Source: Natrialbaceae archaeon AArc-T1-2
GTDB lineage: Archaea > Halobacteriota > Halobacteria > Halobacteriales > Natrialbaceae
DNA length: 64,000 nucleotides
Assembly (NCBI RefSeq): GCF_030273315.1
Contig: NZ_CP127174.1
Coordinates: 1,798,001-1,862,000, forward strand
Direction: 5' to 3'
Translations under genes and position numbers: made by a program
The notes under the pieces: model-generated
The model's input: the letters and a program-made list of their open reading frames with translations, nothing else
The model's database searches: none
Told to the model about the DNA's origin: nothing
Part shown: positions 54,595 to 62,904 of the stretch, piece after piece
Layout: every line of letters begins with the position of its first letter
Position numbering within the stretch: position 1 is the stretch's first letter

Positions 54595-55990
54595 CTAATG
54601 CCTTCTCGAGTGCGGGGATGTTCACTTCCTCCATCTGTTCGACCCAGCCCCAGCCCTGCTCGGCCCACTCGTGGGTCGTCCCCTCGGCGGGACTAAGCGG
54701 CTCGGCGTCGGTCGCCGGACTGTTCCCGAGCAACATTCTGGCCGCGCTCGGCAGTTCCTCGTCGTCGGGGGCCTCGAACGGGTCGTAGAGGATCGTCTCG
54801 ACGTCGTGCTCCTCGACGACCTCGATCATGTCGCCGATGTCATCGAGGGACTCGGCAGCGTCGGGTGCGACACCGACTGGCGTGTGCAACCGGAAGTCGT
54901 ACCGTCGCTCGACGTACTGGAACGAATCGTGAGCGACGAAGACGGCGACGTCGCGCTCTGCGTTTGCCGTGAGTTCCTCGAACTGTCTGTCGACGTCAGC
55001 GAGTCGGTCCTTGTAATCCTCGGCGTTTGCGGCGTAACGGTCGGCGTTGTCCGGGTCGACCTTGGCGAGCCCGTCCGCGATGGTGTCGACGACCTGCCCT
55101 GCGAGGACTGGATCGACCCACACGTGTGGGTCGTGGAACTCGTCGGCACCGTCGTCGTCGAGTTCCTCGACGACCTCGACGTCCATCGGGGCCGTGTCAG
55201 TGTCGTAGACGATCTCGCCCTCGTGTCGAAGCTCGAAGACGATCTCCGTCTCCCCCGTCCCGAGACCGACCAACTCGGCGGAATCGCCGTGGGACTCGAT
55301 CCCGAGGATGTCCTCCGGCGCGCCCTCGACAAGTCGTGCGTCCAACTCGAACGGCTCGTCGGGGCCGAGTGGGACGATCCGTTCCTCGTGATCCCAGAAG
55401 ACAGCACCGACCGGAACGGAGTCGTCGACGGGAACGTCCGGAACGCCGCCGTGCCAGTGGTCGTCGTCGGGCGTGCTGTGCCAGTAGCCGAGCTGTTCGT
55501 CGGATCGAAGATCGTAGATGTCGAACCGGTTCCGGGCGATCTCGTCGGGATCGAACTCGTGGTCGTGGTCGGGTTCGGGTAACGACTCGTCCTCGCCGCC
55601 GTCGAACGGAATGAGATACGGCCCCATCCCCTCGAGGCCGTCGATGACCTCGACGTCGCCCTCGTAGTCCCGTTCCAGATCCGCGACGACGTCCTGTGCC
55701 CAGGCAAACTCGGGCGTATCGAGATAGAGAAAGACCTCGCTCTCGGCAATCTCCGGGGCGAGGTTGCCGTCGGGTTCCCAGCCGTGGCCCATCTCTCCCG
55801 TGTCGACGGGATTTTCGAACTCCATCTCGTCGCCAGCGATCTGGTTCGCCCAATCCCAGAGCGCGAAGAAGGCGGCGTATCCGCCCTCGCCGCTTCCGCC
55901 CTCTAAGGGATCGCTCAGGCAGCCGGCGAGCGTCCCGAGCGTGACGGCGCCAGCACCGCTTTTGAGGACTGATCGCCGTGTGAAATTCAT
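54581..55990 (-). CDS. znuA: Zinc-binding lipoprotein of the ABC importer (ZnuA-like), with an inserted domain
   Basis: 469 residues from the ATG at 55990, about 150 longer than typical ZnuA. Tat signal (FTRRSVLKSG) and lipobox Cys24 (LAGC). The cluster A-I core is present: FHDPHVWVDPVLAG, HDSFQYVERRYDFR, ETILYDPFEAPDDE. An extra segment (about residues 125-260) contains HDHEFDPDE and, further on, a DDDHWHGGVPDVPVDD stretch and several beta-like strands. It seems to be an additional metal-binding or sensing module inserted in the ZnuA fold. An AGTATTATTA motif at 56018-56027 is shared with the His-rich gene. Confidence 0.85.
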   Translation of the reverse strand: MNFTRRSVLKSGAGAVTLGTLAGCLSDPLEGGSGEGGYAAFFALWDWANQIAGDEMEFENPVDTGEMGHGWEPDGNLAPEIAESEVFLYLDTPEFAWAQDVVADLERDYEGDVEVIDGLEGMGPYLIPFDGGEDESLPEPDHDHEFDPDEIARNRFDIYDLRSDEQLGYWHSTPDDDHWHGGVPDVPVDDSVPVGAVFWDHEERIVPLGPDEPFELDARLVEGAPEDILGIESHGDSAELVGLGTGETEIVFELRHEGEIVYDTDTAPMDVEVVEELDDDGADEFHDPHVWVDPVLAGQVVDTIADGLAKVDPDNADRYAANAEDYKDRLADVDRQFEELTANAERDVAVFVAHDSFQYVERRYDFRLHTPVGVAPDAAESLDDIGDMIEVVEEHDVETILYDPFEAPDDEELPSAARMLLGNSPATDAEPLSPAEGTTHEWAEQGWGWVEQMEEVNIPALEKALGVDD

Positions 55991-56010
55991 ATCGATACCT
56001 GGCGATGCTC

Positions 56011-56029
56011 GGTTAAAAGTATTATTATC
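56011..56029. promoter_or_regulatory. Shared motif upstream of znuA (possible zinc-regulator site)
   Basis: A 19-bp sequence centred on AGTATTATTA, about 25 nt upstream of the znuA ATG, matches the reverse complement of 56903-56921, before the His-rich gene, in 15 of 19 positions. It overlaps the region where the znuA TATA box should be, so a repressor site is possible. Confidence 0.35.
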
Positions 56030-56129
56030 CACCACCTCTAGGTTAATAACTCGTGGCGGTGAACAGGGCCGGTACTAGCAACTCGACCGGACGGACCGGC
56101 TGGCAGGCTGTGTGACCGCGTCGCCCGCT

Positions 56130-56852
56130 CTAGCTGTCGGCGGCGAGCCTGAGGACCGCTCGATCGTCGTGTAACTCGACGATGGCGTACTCCTCGATGT
56201 CGTCACATCCTGGGACGTCGTCGGTATCGTACTCGAGGTGGCCATCGACGACCTCGATCGTGCCGGCCACGTCGGAGAAGAACGCGAACGTACCGTCGTC
56301 GTGGTCGTGATCGTCGTCGTGGTCGTCGGCCTCGAAGACGACGTATCCACTGTCGCCCTCGATGGTAACCTCGAACGGCTGGTGCGTATCGGAGATCGTC
56401 GGCGCGTCGTCTTCGGAGGCACCCGCCGAAAGGGGTTCTCGCTCGTCGAACTCCATGTGGTCACAGGCGTGGTCGATGTCGTGATCGCTTAGTCCGTGAT
56501 CGTCGTCGTGGTCGTGATCGTCGTCGTGGTCGTGATCGTCGTCGTGGTCGTGATCGTCGTCGTGGTCGTGATCGTCGTCGTGGTCGTGATCGTCGTCGTG
56601 GTCGTGATCGTCGTCGTGGTCGTGATCGTCGTCGTGGTCGTGATCGTCGTCGTGGTCGTGATCGTGGCCACCGACACCTTCGACGAGCAACGTGACGGTT
56701 GACTCTGTCGTCTCCGTCCCGTCGTCGTCAGCGGACTCGTCGTCGGCCGGTTCGTCGTCGCCACCGAGACAGCCAGCGACCCCGAGCAGCGACAGCGAAC
56801 CGGACGTTGCGAGTACTTTCCGCCGCGTCAGCGCGTTATGATTGGACGCCAT
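56130..56852 (-). CDS. Secreted His/Asp-repeat zinc lipoprotein
   Basis: 240 residues. Tat signal (LTRRKVLATS), lipobox Cys28 (VAGC), an acidic linker, then nine consecutive copies of the hexapeptide HDHDDD (about residues 64-117), and a C-terminal folded domain with HACDHMEFDE and a short HDHD run. It probably buffers zinc outside the membrane for the ZnuABC importer encoded downstream on the same strand. The repeat is nearly perfect at the DNA level. The name is descriptive; activity is inferred. Confidence 0.85.
   Translation of the reverse strand: MASNHNALTRRKVLATSGSLSLLGVAGCLGGDDEPADDESADDDGTETTESTVTLLVEGVGGHDHDHDDDHDHDDDHDHDDDHDHDDDHDHDDDHDHDDDHDHDDDHDHDDDHDHDDDHGLSDHDIDHACDHMEFDEREPLSAGASEDDAPTISDTHQPFEVTIEGDSGYVVFEADDHDDDHDHDDGTFAFFSDVAGTIEVVDGHLEYDTDDVPGCDDIEEYAIVELHDDRAVLRLAADS
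56499..56660 (+). repeat. Nine identical 18-bp tandem repeats inside the His-rich gene
   Basis: Nine head-to-tail units of ATCGTCGTCGTGGTCGTG fill 56499-56660 and encode HDHDDD on the minus strand. The identity of all copies means recent expansion or homogenisation by slippage or recombination, so copy number is likely to vary between strains. Confidence 0.9.
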
Positions 56853-56902
56853 TGTTAGGCTCTACCCGAAAAATAAGATTGGTTAGTAATGAATCCACCG
56901 AT

Positions 56903-56921
56903 GTTAATAATACTATGAACG
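56903..56921. promoter_or_regulatory. Shared motif upstream of the His-rich gene
   Basis: GTTAATAATACTATGAACG, about 50-70 nt upstream of the His-rich gene ATG (at 56852), is the counterpart of the znuA motif in the opposite orientation. Joint control of the two transcripts by zinc is possible but unproven. Confidence 0.35.
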
Positions 56922-56965
56922 TCTATCGCTCGGTCCATATTCGGTGATCGACGACGTCGCGAGTA

Positions 56966-57376
56966 TCATTCGAGCGAGACGACGAGATCGGTTCCATCGC
57001 GTCGTCGATACCGGGTCGGCTCACCCCGGACGACTTCGAACACGTCCAGCCGGATCACCAGCCTGCCGGGGCCGATCGTCGCCCGGAGGACGGGTCCGCG
57101 ACTCGTCACGACGACGTACGGCGGTGCAGGGACCGGCGACGCGGAGAGTGCGTGTCCCGTCGCGTCCACGGCGTCGGCGAGTACTCGGGGCAGCCGGGAC
57201 GCCACGCCTCGCTTCTCGAGGACGGTCTGAAACGGATCGACGACGGCGGTTCGATCGCTCGTCGCTTCGCGGTTCCACGAGGCCGCGACCGCGTCTGCAC
57301 AGGCGTCGACGGCCTCGAGGACATCCTCGTGCTCGCGTTCGATCCGACGACGGGCGGCTGTGACGACTGCTGACAC
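56966..57376 (-). CDS. Conserved haloarchaeal hypothetical protein
   Basis: About 136 residues from a GTG at 57376; a longer in-frame start at 57538 gives 190, but the added N-terminus is low in conservation-like character. A helical first half (about 1-60, with HEDVLEAVDACADAVAASW) is followed by a strand-rich second half ending in ERTRY-like GEPTRYRRRDG. No family recognised. It converges towards the zinc gene region and is separated from the zinc-finger gene by 168 nt. Confidence 0.5.
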   Translation of the reverse strand: MSAVVTAARRRIEREHEDVLEAVDACADAVAASWNREATSDRTAVVDPFQTVLEKRGVASRLPRVLADAVDATGHALSASPVPAPPYVVVTSRGPVLRATIGPGRLVIRLDVFEVVRGEPTRYRRRDGTDLVVSLE

Positions 57377-57544
57377 GTGCGACGGTGTCGCGGCGACGGA
57401 CAAAACGCTCCCGGATCGTCGCGATGGCTTCGGTGCCTTTACGGTCTGTTGTGATTCGGTACCGGCGATCGCTCGAACGGGGCAGCGATCACCGGTACCA
57501 CGGTACAACGATCCGTATCGAGGCGTCGCCGGAGACACTCGTTC

Positions 57545-57715
57545 TCAGAACTCGGTCGCGCCGATCCACGACTCGTCGCTGCAGTATCGACACTCGAACG
57601 CCGTCTCGTACTCCCTGCAGCGCCGGTGGAGCTCGCGCCCGCACGTGTCACAGGACGTGAGATCCGTCGGATCGATGCGGCCGTTGCATATCGTACAGCG
57701 GTTGCCAATTCTCAT
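57545..57715 (-). CDS. Small zinc-finger protein
   Basis: 56 residues from the ATG at 57715 (68 from an upstream in-frame ATG). Metal-ligand pattern: CTICNG, SCDTCGRELHRRC and FECRYC, i.e. three CxxC-type pairs with a His, like a small treble-clef or RING-like finger. Haloarchaea encode many such mini zinc-finger proteins; roles are mostly unknown. It is divergent from birA. Confidence 0.65.
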   Translation of the reverse strand: MRIGNRCTICNGRIDPTDLTSCDTCGRELHRRCREYETAFECRYCSDESWIGATEF

Positions 57716-57868
57716 GTATCTTGTTACCACCTCCCGTTCTCCAGTCGCCATCCACCGGGCCTGGACATAAACGTACGGACTCGGTGCTTGCCGGACAGGT
57801 CAGTTTCGACGGCAACGGATCACCGCGAGCCGTTCGATTCAAGGGCGTTGCCCTCCCTCTTCGAGGGC

Positions 57869-58804
57869 ATGAACGAGACGCGCCGACGGGTCCTCGAGGA
57901 ACTCGCGGATGGCCCCGTCACCGGTCCCGAGATCGCCGACGCGCTCGACGTCTCGCGGGCGGCAGTCTGGAAGCACGTCGAAGCGCTTCGAGACGCCGGC
58001 TTCGAGATCGAGAGCCGTACCGACGGCTACGAACTCGTCGACGTGACGGGGTACAACGGGCCGACGATCGAGTACGGCCTCGAGGCTCCGTTTACGATCG
58101 AGTACCACGAGACAATCGCGAGTACGAACGACCGGGCACGCGAACTGGCGGCCGAGGGTGCCGAAGACGTCGTCGTTCTCGCGAACGAACAGACGGGCGG
58201 ACGCGGTCGCCTCGATCGCCGCTTTGACTCGCCGCCAGGGGGCGTCTGGGTGAGTATCGTCTGTCGACCCGACATCCCCCCCGTCCGCGCACCGCTTTTC
58301 ACCCTCGCCGGGGCGGTGGCGATCGCGCGGGCAGTCCGGGAGGTCGGCGTCGACGCCCGGATCAAGTGGCCCAACGACGTCGTCGTCCCGGTTGGCGAGG
58401 ACGGCGAGTACCGAAAGCTCGCGGGCATCCTCACCGAGATGGAAGGCGAGGCCGACCGGGTCACGTGGCTCATCGTCGGCACCGGTATCAACGCGGACAT
58501 CGCGTCTGAGGAGCTTCCCGAGGGGGCGACCAGCGTCCGCGACGAGGTCGGCCCGTTCGACCGGCGGGTCTTCGTCCAGCGGCTGCTCGAGACGTTTCAC
58601 GAGTACCGCGACCTCGAGGGCGTCCTCGAGGACTGGCGTGACCTCTCGCTGACGCTCGGCCAGCGCGTCCGGGTCGAGCTGCCGGACGGCGAGATCGAAG
58701 GTGACGCAGTCGAGATCGCAGACGGTGGTGCACTCGTCGTCGAGACCGAAGACGACCGGGTACAGGTGTCTGCGGGCGACTGTGAACACCTCCGGCCGAC
58801 GTGA
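57869..58804 (+). CDS. birA: Biotin--protein ligase with N-terminal helix-turn-helix
   Basis: 311 residues from the ATG at 57869. N-terminal winged helix (about 3-60, with TGPEIADALDVSRAAVWKHV), catalytic domain with GGRGRLDRRF (biotinyl-AMP loop), KWPNDV and GTGIN, and a C-terminal SH3-like domain. Attaches biotin to acyl-CoA carboxylase and may repress biotin genes. The frame is open about 240 nt upstream but without family sequence. It converges with the stress protein at 58811, six bases apart. Confidence 0.92.
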   Translation: MNETRRRVLEELADGPVTGPEIADALDVSRAAVWKHVEALRDAGFEIESRTDGYELVDVTGYNGPTIEYGLEAPFTIEYHETIASTNDRARELAAEGAEDVVVLANEQTGGRGRLDRRFDSPPGGVWVSIVCRPDIPPVRAPLFTLAGAVAIARAVREVGVDARIKWPNDVVVPVGEDGEYRKLAGILTEMEGEADRVTWLIVGTGINADIASEELPEGATSVRDEVGPFDRRVFVQRLLETFHEYRDLEGVLEDWRDLSLTLGQRVRVELPDGEIEGDAVEIADGGALVVETEDDRVQVSAGDCEHLRPT

Positions 58805-58810
58805 CCGCTC

Positions 58811-59284
58811 TCACTCCACCGTCGCCCGTGGGTCGGCCGGCACGTCCTCGAGGTCGCTCTCGTCGACGGTGATCGTCAGGACGGGCACTGGAGCCGACCG
58901 AACGACCCGCTCGGTGACGCTGCCGAGCAACAGCCGATCGATGCCACCGCGGCCGTGCGTTCCCATCACAACGAGGTCACAGTTCCAGGCCGTAGCTTCC
59001 TCGACGATGACCCGACTCGGCGATCCCTCGAGAATCGCCGTCTCCACTGGCACGTCCTCGACTACCTCTTCGACTCGCGCAACGGCCTCCTGGCCTTCGT
59101 CACGGAGCGTGGTGACGATTCCGTCCCAGGACGTTTCCATCGGTAACCCGCCGTAGCTTGCCGTATTGACGACGTACACCGCGCGGATCGTCGCGTCGTG
59201 AGCGCTGGCGAGATCGGCCGCGTACTCGATCGCCCGCTCGACTTCCGCCGATCCGTCGGTCGGGACGAGAACCCGATCGAACAT
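58811..59284 (-). CDS. Universal stress protein (UspA family)
   Basis: 157 residues from the ATG at 59284. Starts FDRVLVPTDGSAEVERAIEYA and ends with the ATP-binding VMGTHGRGGIDRLLLGSVTERVV, the full G-x2-G-x9-G-S form. Not closely related to the two stress proteins in the transporter modules. The start could also be at 59293. Its role is general or unknown. Confidence 0.9.
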   Translation of the reverse strand: MFDRVLVPTDGSAEVERAIEYAADLASAHDATIRAVYVVNTASYGGLPMETSWDGIVTTLRDEGQEAVARVEEVVEDVPVETAILEGSPSRVIVEEATAWNCDLVVMGTHGRGGIDRLLLGSVTERVVRSAPVPVLTITVDESDLEDVPADPRATVE

Positions 59285-59352
59285 TGATACCATGTCTCAT
59301 ATTCTCACGGTAGAACAAAAGCGTTGGTGCACGAGCGACGAGATCCTGGCCC

Positions 59353-60375
59353 TCACGCGGGAACGACGACCTCGCGGACGTCGGCGACGCCTGCGCGTCT
59401 GACGACCGCCCGGACGGGATCGATCGCACCCGAGAGGTTGTTCGAGTCGCCGTCGAGTACCACCAGTCGCGCCTCGGCCCCGGGTTCGACGACGCCGTAC
59501 TCGAGACCGACGATCTCGGCACCGTTGACCGTCGCCATCCGGAGGACCTCGCGCGCCGAGAGGTCGGAGAGCTTCGAGAGCGTGGCCATCTCGCGGAACA
59601 TCGATGGCGAGTTGAGCATGACGTTGTCGGTTCCTAACGCGACGGTCGTCCGTGCCGTCAGCTCCTCGACGGGCGACACCCCGACGTCGGTGACCAGGTT
59701 CGATCGCGGACAGACGACGACGGGCACGCCTCGATCCTCGATCCGATCCAGGTGGATCGGCTCGGGGTGAACGACGTGGACCAGAAAGTCCGGATCGAGG
59801 TCCAGCGCCGGATTGATGTCGCTTGCGTCGACCTCTCCGGCGTGGATACCGAAGGGTTTGCCCGCCTCGCGGGTCGCCGTCCGTTCGCGATCGAAGCTGT
59901 CGTCGTTGGCTCCGCTCGCGCCGAAGCCGTCGCCTTCTTTCATCGCGTCGATCGAGCCGCGGGCGAACGCGAGCGCCTCGACGTCCAGCCCGCGTGCGGC
60001 CTCCCGGAGCGCCCGAACGCCGACGACACCACCCTCGCGAAAGTCCAGGCAGGCCGCCGTTCCACCCTCGAGCATGTAGCGCAACGACCGACGCATCGCG
60101 CCGACGAGTTCCTCGCGGGACGTCTCCCGCAGTAGCCGGTGTTTGAGTCCGTCCGGCGGCGCGACGAGTTCCTCGAGGCTCAAGCCGCCGCCGGCTTCCT
60201 TCGCGATCGAGTCTCCGACGTGAGTGTGGGCGTTGACGAACGCCGGCACCACGAGGTCGTCGCTCTCGACGGACGTCTCCTCGATGCGATCGATGCGTCC
60301 GTCGTCGTCGATCACGACGCGACCCTCGACGGGCTCGAGCTCTCGCCCTCGGAGGATCGTCCCCGCACGTTCCAT
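59353..60375 (-). CDS. Amidohydrolase of the cytosine/chlorohydrolase deaminase type
   Basis: 340 residues. Metal-binding HxH in VNAHTHVGDS (His67, His69 approx.), His in FGIHAGEVD, and Asp in LGTDNVMLNSPS. A beta-sandwich domain surrounds the barrel. This subgroup deaminates or dechlorinates nucleobase-like compounds. Located upstream of a universal stress protein gene in the same direction with 68 nt in between; no partner of known pathway nearby. Substrate unknown. Confidence 0.82.
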   Translation of the reverse strand: MERAGTILRGRELEPVEGRVVIDDDGRIDRIEETSVESDDLVVPAFVNAHTHVGDSIAKEAGGGLSLEELVAPPDGLKHRLLRETSREELVGAMRRSLRYMLEGGTAACLDFREGGVVGVRALREAARGLDVEALAFARGSIDAMKEGDGFGASGANDDSFDRERTATREAGKPFGIHAGEVDASDINPALDLDPDFLVHVVHPEPIHLDRIEDRGVPVVVCPRSNLVTDVGVSPVEELTARTTVALGTDNVMLNSPSMFREMATLSKLSDLSAREVLRMATVNGAEIVGLEYGVVEPGAEARLVVLDGDSNNLSGAIDPVRAVVRRAGVADVREVVVPA

Positions 60376-60411
60376 ACCCCCGATTTCGGCGCCAGTCCCT
60401 TGAACGCGTCG

Positions 60412-61635
60412 TCACTCGAGGAACTGATCGAGCGTCGCGTACAGCCCGTCCCGGGTCTCGCTCACGAGCGGGCCGTCGATCTCCAGCCCGAGGACGCTGA
60501 CTGCGGCCTGGCCGACTCGTTTCCGGACGTCGGCCGGCGAGTAGACGCCGAGTCGCCACTGGGAGTACTGAGCCGCCCGCAGGGCGTCGACCAGCGGCGA
60601 CTGGTGGCCGAGCCGTCGCATCTCGCCGTTGACCAGCACCCGGCTCGTCGACTCCGTCATCGACGGCCTGTCGGGGACGTCGAGGATGACGGCCGCTTCG
60701 TCGACCGCAGCCTCGCTCGCGATCTCGCGCTCGAACGTCCGAACGGCGTCGTGGTCGGCCTCGATGATCCCGCCGGGGACGTCGTCGATCTCGGCCCAGA
60801 CTGCCCGCTTGTAGAGGTCTCGCTCGTCGAGGCGTCTCGAGAACTCGCTCGTCCGATCGCTCGAGCGCAAGGCGACGATCAGGTCGTGGTCGTCCATGCG
60901 CTGGAGCGTCGCCGCGTCGACGTCGGTCTCGAGCAGCTGTTCGCTCGCCCGTCGGAGCATCGCCTTGCTGATCCGGGCGACGCTGTGGTTGTACACCGTC
61001 GGGTTCATCAGCGCCCGCGCGACGAGTAAGCTCTCTGCCGTCTGGACGTTGCCTTCCGCGAGGACGAGTTCGCCGTCGACGAACGTCAGCTCACGGACGA
61101 GCCGGCCGTGGTCGATCGTCCCGTAGGGGACGCCCGTGTGGTGGGCATCCCGTACGAGATAGTCCATCCGGTCGACGTCGAGCTCGCCCGAGACCAGCTG
61201 GCCGAATCGGCCTTCGCCCGCGACCAGATCCGCGACCGCGTCGGGATCGAGGTCGTGTTCGCGTAACACCTCGCCGACCTGGCCCGACGCGAGCAGTTTG
61301 TGGACGTCGTCGTGGTACCGCCCCGTTCGACGGTAGGTTAGCTCCTCGAGGTTGTGGCTGAACGGTCCGTGACCGACGTCGTGTAAGATTGCCGCCGCAC
61401 GAATCCGTTCCGCCTGGATCCCCTCGACGCCGAGGTGATCGAGTGCCGAACACGCGAGGTGGTAGACGCCCAGGCTGTGTTCGAACCGGGTGTGATTCGC
61501 CGACGGGTAGACGACCGAGACGGTGCCGAGCTGGCGTATCCCCCGCAGCCGCTGGACGGCGGGTGTATCCAGCAGGTCTCGAGCGATGCCGTCGACCCGG
61601 ATGTGGTCGTGGACGCTGTCCTTGATGTGTTTCAT
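60412..61635 (-). CDS. HD-domain phosphohydrolase, dNTPase-like
   Basis: 407 residues from the ATG at 61635. HD motif: RFEHSLGVYHLA (His), AAILHDVGHGPFSH (His-Asp, second His), and DYLVRDAHHTG (Asp). This is the layout of SamHD1-like dNTP triphosphohydrolases and related archaeal HD phosphohydrolases. The start at 61635 agrees with the usual MKHIKDSVHDHI N-terminus; an upstream extension of 21 codons was not used. Its product controls nucleotide levels or cleaves another phosphate ester. Confidence 0.88.
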   Translation of the reverse strand: MKHIKDSVHDHIRVDGIARDLLDTPAVQRLRGIRQLGTVSVVYPSANHTRFEHSLGVYHLACSALDHLGVEGIQAERIRAAAILHDVGHGPFSHNLEELTYRRTGRYHDDVHKLLASGQVGEVLREHDLDPDAVADLVAGEGRFGQLVSGELDVDRMDYLVRDAHHTGVPYGTIDHGRLVRELTFVDGELVLAEGNVQTAESLLVARALMNPTVYNHSVARISKAMLRRASEQLLETDVDAATLQRMDDHDLIVALRSSDRTSEFSRRLDERDLYKRAVWAEIDDVPGGIIEADHDAVRTFEREIASEAAVDEAAVILDVPDRPSMTESTSRVLVNGEMRRLGHQSPLVDALRAAQYSQWRLGVYSPADVRKRVGQAAVSVLGLEIDGPLVSETRDGLYATLDQFLE

Positions 61636-61707
61636 TGCCGGGGTTTCGGCGGTTTCGTACAAAAACCGTCGCCCGGTCACGGTCGGGACGACGCGCACAG
61701 CTCTCGA

Positions 61708-62835
61708 TCAGCCGAGCCGCGAGAGCTCGACCCACTCGCCTCGCGTGTCGCTCAGATCGATCGCCGCGAGGACGCGCTGGGCGGCCAGCCCGTCGGCGAA
61801 CCCCGGCTCGAACGCTCGATCCTCGTCGATCGCCCGCAGAAACTCGTAGTTCTCGTGGACGAAGGTGTGTTCCCACCCCAGCACGTGCCCCGGCGGCCAC
61901 CAGCGGTCGACGTAGGGATCGTCGGCGTCGGTGACGAGAATCGTCTCGTAGCCCCGATCGCCCTCGCGGAGGAGTTCGAGTTCGTTCAGCCGCTCGAGCG
62001 AGAAGCGAAGACTCCCCGCCGAGCCGTGGATCTCGATCGTGTGGTCGTTCTTGTGGCCCCTCGCGAACCGCGAGGCCTCGAGGGTGCCCATCGCCCCGGT
62101 TGCGAACTCGAGCTGAGCGGAGTAGGCGTCGTCGACCGTCACCGGCCGCGTCTCGTCGTCGCCGGCAACGGGTCGCTCGTCGACGAACGTCTGCAGGTGA
62201 CCGCTCACGCGTTCGATCTCGCCCGCGAGGTCGTCGTCGCCGACGAGAAACCGCAGGAGGTCCACGGTGTGCGAACCGAGATCTCCGAGCGCGCCCGACC
62301 CGGCCAGTTCCTCGTCGGTTCGCCAGGACCAGGGTTCGTCGGGATCGACGAGCCAGTCCTGCAGGTAGCGACCGCGGACGTGGTGGATGTCGCCCAGTTC
62401 GCCCGCCTCGAGCAGTTCTTTGGCGTGCTGGATCGCCGGCACGAACCGGTAGTTGAACGCCGCGCCCGCGGGAACGTCGGCCGCGACGGCCGCCGCTGCC
62501 ATCCGTTCGGCCCCCTCGAGCGTCGGTGCGAGCGGCTTCTCACAGAGCACCGGCGTGTCGGCCTTCAGCGCGGCGATCGAGGGCTCGACGTGGACGTGAT
62601 TCGGCCCGAGGTTGTAGAAGACGTCGACGTCGTCGACAACGTCGCGCCAGTCGGTAGCGACCTCGGTAAAGCCGAGCCGGTCGGCGGCGGACTCGAGTGC
62701 ATCCTCGTCACGGCCCACGAGCACGCGCCGTTCGACGTCGGGCGCGTCGGGGAAAAACGTCGGGAGCCGTGCGAGCGCGTTCGCGTGTGCCTTTCCCATG
62801 AACCGGTAGCCCAAGACGCCGACCTCGAGAGTCAT
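61708..62835 (-). CDS. Gfo/Idh/MocA-family oxidoreductase
   Basis: 375 residues. N-terminal NAD(P)-binding domain with VGVLGYRFMGKAHANALARL (about 5-24), EKPLAPTLEGAERM with the family Glu-Lys-Pro, and the C-terminal substrate domain with WRTDEELAGSGALGDLGSHTVDL, carrying the conserved Gly-x-D/x-H catalytic region. It oxidises a sugar or inositol derivative. Placed on the same strand as its neighbours but with gaps of about 70 nt, and no sugar operon in view. Confidence 0.9.
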   Translation of the reverse strand: MTLEVGVLGYRFMGKAHANALARLPTFFPDAPDVERRVLVGRDEDALESAADRLGFTEVATDWRDVVDDVDVFYNLGPNHVHVEPSIAALKADTPVLCEKPLAPTLEGAERMAAAAVAADVPAGAAFNYRFVPAIQHAKELLEAGELGDIHHVRGRYLQDWLVDPDEPWSWRTDEELAGSGALGDLGSHTVDLLRFLVGDDDLAGEIERVSGHLQTFVDERPVAGDDETRPVTVDDAYSAQLEFATGAMGTLEASRFARGHKNDHTIEIHGSAGSLRFSLERLNELELLREGDRGYETILVTDADDPYVDRWWPPGHVLGWEHTFVHENYEFLRAIDEDRAFEPGFADGLAAQRVLAAIDLSDTRGEWVELSRLG

Positions 62836-62904
62836 GAAACGGGCGTCATCGAGCAGGTAGTTAGCGTTTGGCCCGACGACGTCGCGACACGCCGAGAACG
62901 GGGA

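Noticed and set aside
56499-56660. Repeat array as CRISPR
   Set aside because: The units are contiguous without spacers and are in frame within a coding gene.
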